NCBI GenBank assembly: GCA_018268675.1
Contig: JAFDWB010000084.1
Coordinates: 186,001-250,000 of the forward strand
Origin: Actinomycetota bacterium
Lineage (GTDB): Bacteria > Actinomycetota > Thermoleophilia > Solirubrobacterales > 70-9
Direction of reading: 5' to 3'
DNA: 64,000 nt
Shown: positions 61,055 through 64,000 of the stretch, one piece after another
Numbering within the stretch: the first letter of the stretch is position 1
Layout of the letters: every line of letters starts with the position of its first letter
Translations under genes and position numbers: made by a program
The notes under the pieces: generated by a model
Seen by the model: the letters and a program-made list of their open reading frames with translations, nothing else
What the model was told of the DNA's origin: nothing
Databases searched by the model: none

Positions 61055-61761
61055 CAGATCAGCTGCCCGGCGGGCCGGATCACGAGCTCGCCGAGGCTGG
61101 CACGGGCCGGCTGCCCGAGCGCGAAGGCGACCGCCGCGGCGACGTCCGCCGGATCCAGCATCGGCTCCTCGAGCCCGTCCGGCTGCAGCGCCGTGTCGAC
61201 CCGGCCGGGCTGGATCACGGTGACCCCGACGCCGCGCGCGGCGAGCTCGGGCCGCAGCGACTCGGCCAGGCCGCTGACCGCCCACTTGGTCGCCGAGTAG
61301 AAGCTGCCGGGGATCGCGACCCGGCCGACCACCGAGCCGATCAGGACCAGCCGGCCGCCGCTCCGCGCGAGTGTCGGCGCACAGGCCCGGGCGGTGAAGG
61401 CGACCCCGAGGACGTTGGTCCGCAGCATCTCCAGCCACTCCCGGGGCGTGTCCTCGCCGTCCAGGAGCGGCGCGCCGATCTCGCTGCCGGCGCCGGCGAT
61501 CGCCACGTCGATCCGGCCGAACCGATCGAGCGCGGCGTCACGCAGCCGCTGCTGCTGGTCCCACTCGCCGACGTCGCAGGCGACCGCCAGCACCTGTGCG
61601 CCGCCGCCGAGGCGGTCGGCGACCTCACCGAGCCGGTCGGCCGAGCGGCCCGCTAGGACCAGGGCGTAACCGCGTCCGGCCAGCTCCGCCGCGATCGCGG
61701 CGCCGATCCCGCCGCCCGCGCCGGTCAGGACCGCGACCCGATCAGCGGCCGTAGAGCTCAT
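61054..61761 (-). CDS. Short-chain dehydrogenase/reductase
   Basis: A 235-residue classical SDR. The cofactor motif is TGAGGGIGAAIA, the structural NAG-type motif appears as AGAGSE, and the catalytic Ser-Tyr-Lys is in LIGSVVGRV and FYSATKWAVSG. ATG 61761 is used. The longer open frame lies over the cupin gene. It overlaps that gene by 20 nt and is the second gene in the minus-strand run. Confidence 0.92.
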   Translation of the reverse strand: MSSTAADRVAVLTGAGGGIGAAIAAELAGRGYALVLAGRSADRLGEVADRLGGGAQVLAVACDVGEWDQQQRLRDAALDRFGRIDVAIAGAGSEIGAPLLDGEDTPREWLEMLRTNVLGVAFTARACAPTLARSGGRLVLIGSVVGRVAIPGSFYSATKWAVSGLAESLRPELAARGVGVTVIQPGRVDTALQPDGLEEPMLDPADVAAAVAFALGQPARASLGELVIRPAGQLI

Positions 61762-62428
61762 AGCCGTCGCTCGCGGTCGAGGCGGCGCCCAGGTAGGCGA
61801 AGGCGACGGTGGCGGTCGACTCTCCGGAGTTCGCCAGCCCGTGCCATTCGTCGCGCGGGATGAAGGTCGATTCACCCTGCCCGAGGGGCCGCGCCCAGCC
61901 GCCCTCGCCGATCAGCCGGCAACCGTCGCCGTCGAGCACGTACATCACCTCGGCCGCCGCACGGTGGCGGTGGATGTCGTGGCGGCCACCGGGGGCGAAC
62001 CTGGAGACGCCGAGGAGGATGCTCTCCGACCCGGCGCCGTCGGCACCCACGGCCAGGGTCGAACGGACCCCGACGAAGCCGAGGCCGGCGCCGAGCTCGA
62101 CGCTCGGCAGCTCGCGCCAGGAGACCGGGCCGAACGGCGGCCGGGACGGAGGGATCTCCGCGGCGGGCGCCGCCGGCGCGGCGACCACCAGGAGGCGCGC
62201 CGGCGTGGCTCCGATGTTCAGGAACTCGTAGGGCGCGCGGGGTGGCAGGAAGAGGACGGCCGAGGCACTGAAAGGCAGGGGGATCGGGCCGGAGGTCTCG
62301 GCGCCGGTCCCTTCCAGGACGAAGATCACCCGCTCGCCCGCGCTCTGATCGCCGACCACCTCGCCCGGGGCGACCTCGAGCTCGCTCAGCGGTACCGCCG
62401 CCGCGGTGCTTCCCACTGCCAGATCCAT
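61742..62428 (-). CDS. Bicupin protein
   Basis: A 228-residue protein with two cupin domains. The C-terminal one has FAPGGRHDIHRHRAAAEVMYVLDGDG and FIPRDEWHGLANSG, which gives the metal-binding histidines and glutamate. The N-terminal copy (ELEVAPGEVVGDQSAGERVIFVLEG) lacks the histidines. Double cupins like allantoin- or quercetin-related proteins share this layout, so it may be a metal-dependent enzyme of the pathway. It is first in the minus-strand run and divergent from the dioxygenase operon. Confidence 0.87.
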   Translation of the reverse strand: MDLAVGSTAAAVPLSELEVAPGEVVGDQSAGERVIFVLEGTGAETSGPIPLPFSASAVLFLPPRAPYEFLNIGATPARLLVVAAPAAPAAEIPPSRPPFGPVSWRELPSVELGAGLGFVGVRSTLAVGADGAGSESILLGVSRFAPGGRHDIHRHRAAAEVMYVLDGDGCRLIGEGGWARPLGQGESTFIPRDEWHGLANSGESTATVAFAYLGAASTASDGYELYGR

Positions 62429-62463
62429 CCTTCCAGCCTAGCCGGGGCGTTCCGCGGTGTATG

Positions 62464-62498
62464 GCGGAAAACCCGCTGCGCCGCCGCGGGATTACCGC
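62464..62498. promoter_or_regulatory. Inverted repeat between divergent catabolic operons
   Basis: GCGG-AAAA-CCCGC, a 9-base spacer, then GCGGG-ATTA-CCGC: nine of thirteen positions pair across each arm, with the arms' AT centres facing each other. It is 36 nt from the bicupin start and 74 nt from the dioxygenase start, a natural place for a shared regulator. Confidence 0.5.
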
Positions 62499-62571
62499 AT
62501 CTCGACCGCTGATCGGCGGGCGTACTGTTGTAAGGGCAAGATCGAGCCGAAGCCGTACGGAGGAGGGCCAG

Positions 62572-63888
62572 ATGTCCGTTGAGTCGACCCATGATTACGA
62601 GGCGCTCGTCCGGCCGGAGGAGGGCGAGGTCAGCCGCCGTATCTTCGCCGATCCGGAGGTCCACGCCGAGGAGCTCGAGCGGATCTTCGCCCGCTCCTGG
62701 CTCTTCGTCGCCCATGCCTCGGAGATCCCGTCCGCGGGCGACTACGTGACCCGTCTCTCCGGCACCGACCCGGTCGTCGTCACCCGCACCGAGGACGACC
62801 AGATCCGCGTCTTCCACAACTCCTGCCGCCACCGCGGCATGCAGGTCTGCCGGGTCGACCGCGGCAACACCGCCCACTTCCGCTGCCCCTACCACGGCTG
62901 GACCTACAAGAACGACGGCCGGCTGATCGGCGTGCCCGCCCACAAATACGCCTACGGCGAGCTCGACCGCTCGCGGCTCGGCCTGCTCGAACCCCCTCAC
63001 GTGCGGGTGCTGCACGGGCTCGTCTTCGTCAACTGGGATCCCGACGCGCCCTCGCTCGAGGACTACCTCGGCGACATGCTCTGGTATCTGGAGATCCTCT
63101 TCGCCCGCACCGAGCAGGGCATCGAGGTGGTCGGCTCGCCGCAGCGCTCGCTGACGGCGATGAACTGGAAGCTCGGCGCCGACAACTTCTCCGGCGACGG
63201 CTACCACGTGGCGATGACCCACCGCCACGCGCTCGAGCTGGAGCTCTTCGGCGGCGGCACGATGTTGGGCCACACGATCGTCTGCGAGGGCGGCCACACG
63301 GTCCGCTTCCAGAACTTCCCTCCCCAGATCCCGCTGCCGCACCACCTCGCCCTGCCCGACGAGGTGATGGAGTCGATGCGCCGCACCCTCGACCCGGATC
63401 AGCTCGACGCGATCGACGCGATCACCGTGATGCACGGCAACGTCTTCCCCAACTTCTCCTTCGTCGATGCGATCTTCACCACCACCGGCGACCCCGACAT
63501 CCCGCCCGTCTCCTTCCAGAACATCCGCCTCTGGCAGCCGGCGTCGGCCGACGAGACCGAGCTCTGGTCCTGGGTGACGATGGCGAAGGAGACTCCGGAT
63601 TGGTGGCGGGACGCCAGCCTCGAGACCTTCGTCCGCAGCCACGGCATCGCCGGCACCTTCGACCAGGACGACATCGAGGTGTGGACCAACATCACCGCCG
63701 CCAACCGCGGCCCGATCGCCCGGCGCCAGACCTTCAACTACGAGATCGGCCTGCGCAACCCGCGGCCCGACCCCGACTGGATCGGCCCTGGGACCGCCTA
63801 CGCGGCCGACTACAACGAGGCCAACCAGCGCGCCTTCTACAGCACCTGGCGCGGCTACATGCAGAGCCGCACTGGAGTGAAGGCGTGA
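62572..63888 (+). CDS. Rieske non-heme iron ring-hydroxylating dioxygenase, alpha subunit
   Basis: A 438-residue oxygenase subunit. The Rieske cluster is bound by Cys85 and His87 (CRHRGMQ) and Cys105 and His108 (CPYHGW). The mononuclear iron histidines are His212 and His217 in GYHVAMTHRH, with an acidic ligand further on. It adds both atoms of O2 to an aromatic ring. GGAGGAGGG precedes ATG 62572. The next gene overlaps by four bases. The substrate, and the reductase and ferredoxin partners, are not visible here. Confidence 0.93.
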   Translation: MSVESTHDYEALVRPEEGEVSRRIFADPEVHAEELERIFARSWLFVAHASEIPSAGDYVTRLSGTDPVVVTRTEDDQIRVFHNSCRHRGMQVCRVDRGNTAHFRCPYHGWTYKNDGRLIGVPAHKYAYGELDRSRLGLLEPPHVRVLHGLVFVNWDPDAPSLEDYLGDMLWYLEILFARTEQGIEVVGSPQRSLTAMNWKLGADNFSGDGYHVAMTHRHALELELFGGGTMLGHTIVCEGGHTVRFQNFPPQIPLPHHLALPDEVMESMRRTLDPDQLDAIDAITVMHGNVFPNFSFVDAIFTTTGDPDIPPVSFQNIRLWQPASADETELWSWVTMAKETPDWWRDASLETFVRSHGIAGTFDQDDIEVWTNITAANRGPIARRQTFNYEIGLRNPRPDPDWIGPGTAYAADYNEANQRAFYSTWRGYMQSRTGVKA

Positions 63889-64000
63889 GCGCCGAGGCCA
63901 CCGGCCAGGCCGTCGACCCGGCGCTCCACCTGGAGCTCAGCGCCTTCCTCTTCCGCGAGGCCAGGCTGCTCGACGAAGGTCGCTTCGAGGACTGGCTGGC
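63885..64000 (+). CDS. Dioxygenase beta subunit, partial
   Basis: The first 38 residues of a SnoaL/NTF2-like small dioxygenase subunit: LHLELSAFLFREARLLDEGRFEDWL is the standard N-terminus of this family. GTG 63885 overlaps the alpha-subunit stop (GTGA). The gene runs past the end of the window. The beta subunit normally has a structural role in an alpha3-beta3 enzyme. Confidence 0.9.
   Translation, partial: MSAEATGQAVDPALHLELSAFLFREARLLDEGRFEDWL

Noticed and set aside
1-64000. CRISPR arrays, insertion sequences, rRNA genes and prophage genes
   Set aside because: I saw no regularly spaced repeats, transposase or integrase ORFs, rRNA sequence or phage structural genes anywhere in the window.

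Overview
The window is high-GC DNA with dense, overlapping operons, GTG and TTG starts and strong GGAGG-type ribosome binding sites. Gene content (HemQ-type heme synthesis, 7Fe ferredoxins, CysA-like sulfurtransferase, XdhC/Cox-type molybdenum hydroxylase, DevR-like two-component pair) points to an actinobacterium. A soil lineage such as Thermoleophilia is my guess from recalled protein resemblance, not something proved here.

Region A (about 0.6-32 kb, plus 44.7-48.2 kb) is a nitrate respiration, nitrogen assimilation and NO-defence region. It holds a siroheme nitrite/sulfite reductase, a NarK-type transporter, two near-identical 7Fe ferredoxins, an OsmC-DUF488-AlkA-MarR operon, a RIC (DUF542 + hemerythrin) gene with a DUF2249 protein, a SufT-like protein and an NnrS-like membrane protein, HemQ-CtaA, a SufR-like Fe-S regulator with a second NnrS-like protein and a broken hemerythrin, a Rieske protein, narGHJI, gltBD and a lone A2-type cytochrome oxidase subunit I. 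Nitrate can be imported (NarK), reduced to nitrite (NarGHI), then to ammonium (NirA) and fixed into glutamate (GltBD). RIC, NnrS-like proteins and hemerythrins would deal with NO made on the way. Eleven copies of one imperfect 25-bp palindrome (9-bp arms, 7-bp spacer, core ACA-N7-TGT) sit at the promoters of almost every transcription unit in this set and nowhere else that I found. The SufR-like regulator has a copy in front of its own gene and is the obvious candidate to bind it. This is the strongest discovery in the window.

Region B (about 32-50 kb) looks like a stress/dormancy region: DevS/DevR-like kinase and regulator, two universal stress proteins, DoxX, two related ECF sigma factors (one with a zinc-finger anti-sigma gene, one fused to a DUF779-like domain), GH15 glucoamylase, transaldolase, a flavin reductase, a GreA-like factor and a ClC channel with CBS domains. 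A second palindrome, ATGGG-N8-CCCAT, resembling the DosR box, lies 33-35 nt upstream of four start codons here and upstream of a fifth gene. A sulfurtransferase-metE operon embedded in this part carries the region A palindrome.

Region C (50-53 kb) is sparse: a MarR gene, an orphan F-type ATP synthase subunit a gene, a DUF1348 gene and two stretches that look like 3' ends of tRNA genes, which suggests an old integration or rearrangement site.

Region D (52.8-64 kb) is catabolic. A long minus-strand run encodes XdhC, an APC permease, the three subunits of a molybdenum hydroxylase, an SCP2-like protein, a Gfo/Idh/MocA oxidoreductase, an SDR and a bicupin. A divergent plus-strand operon starts with a Rieske ring-hydroxylating dioxygenase and runs off the window. 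The substrate is unknown.
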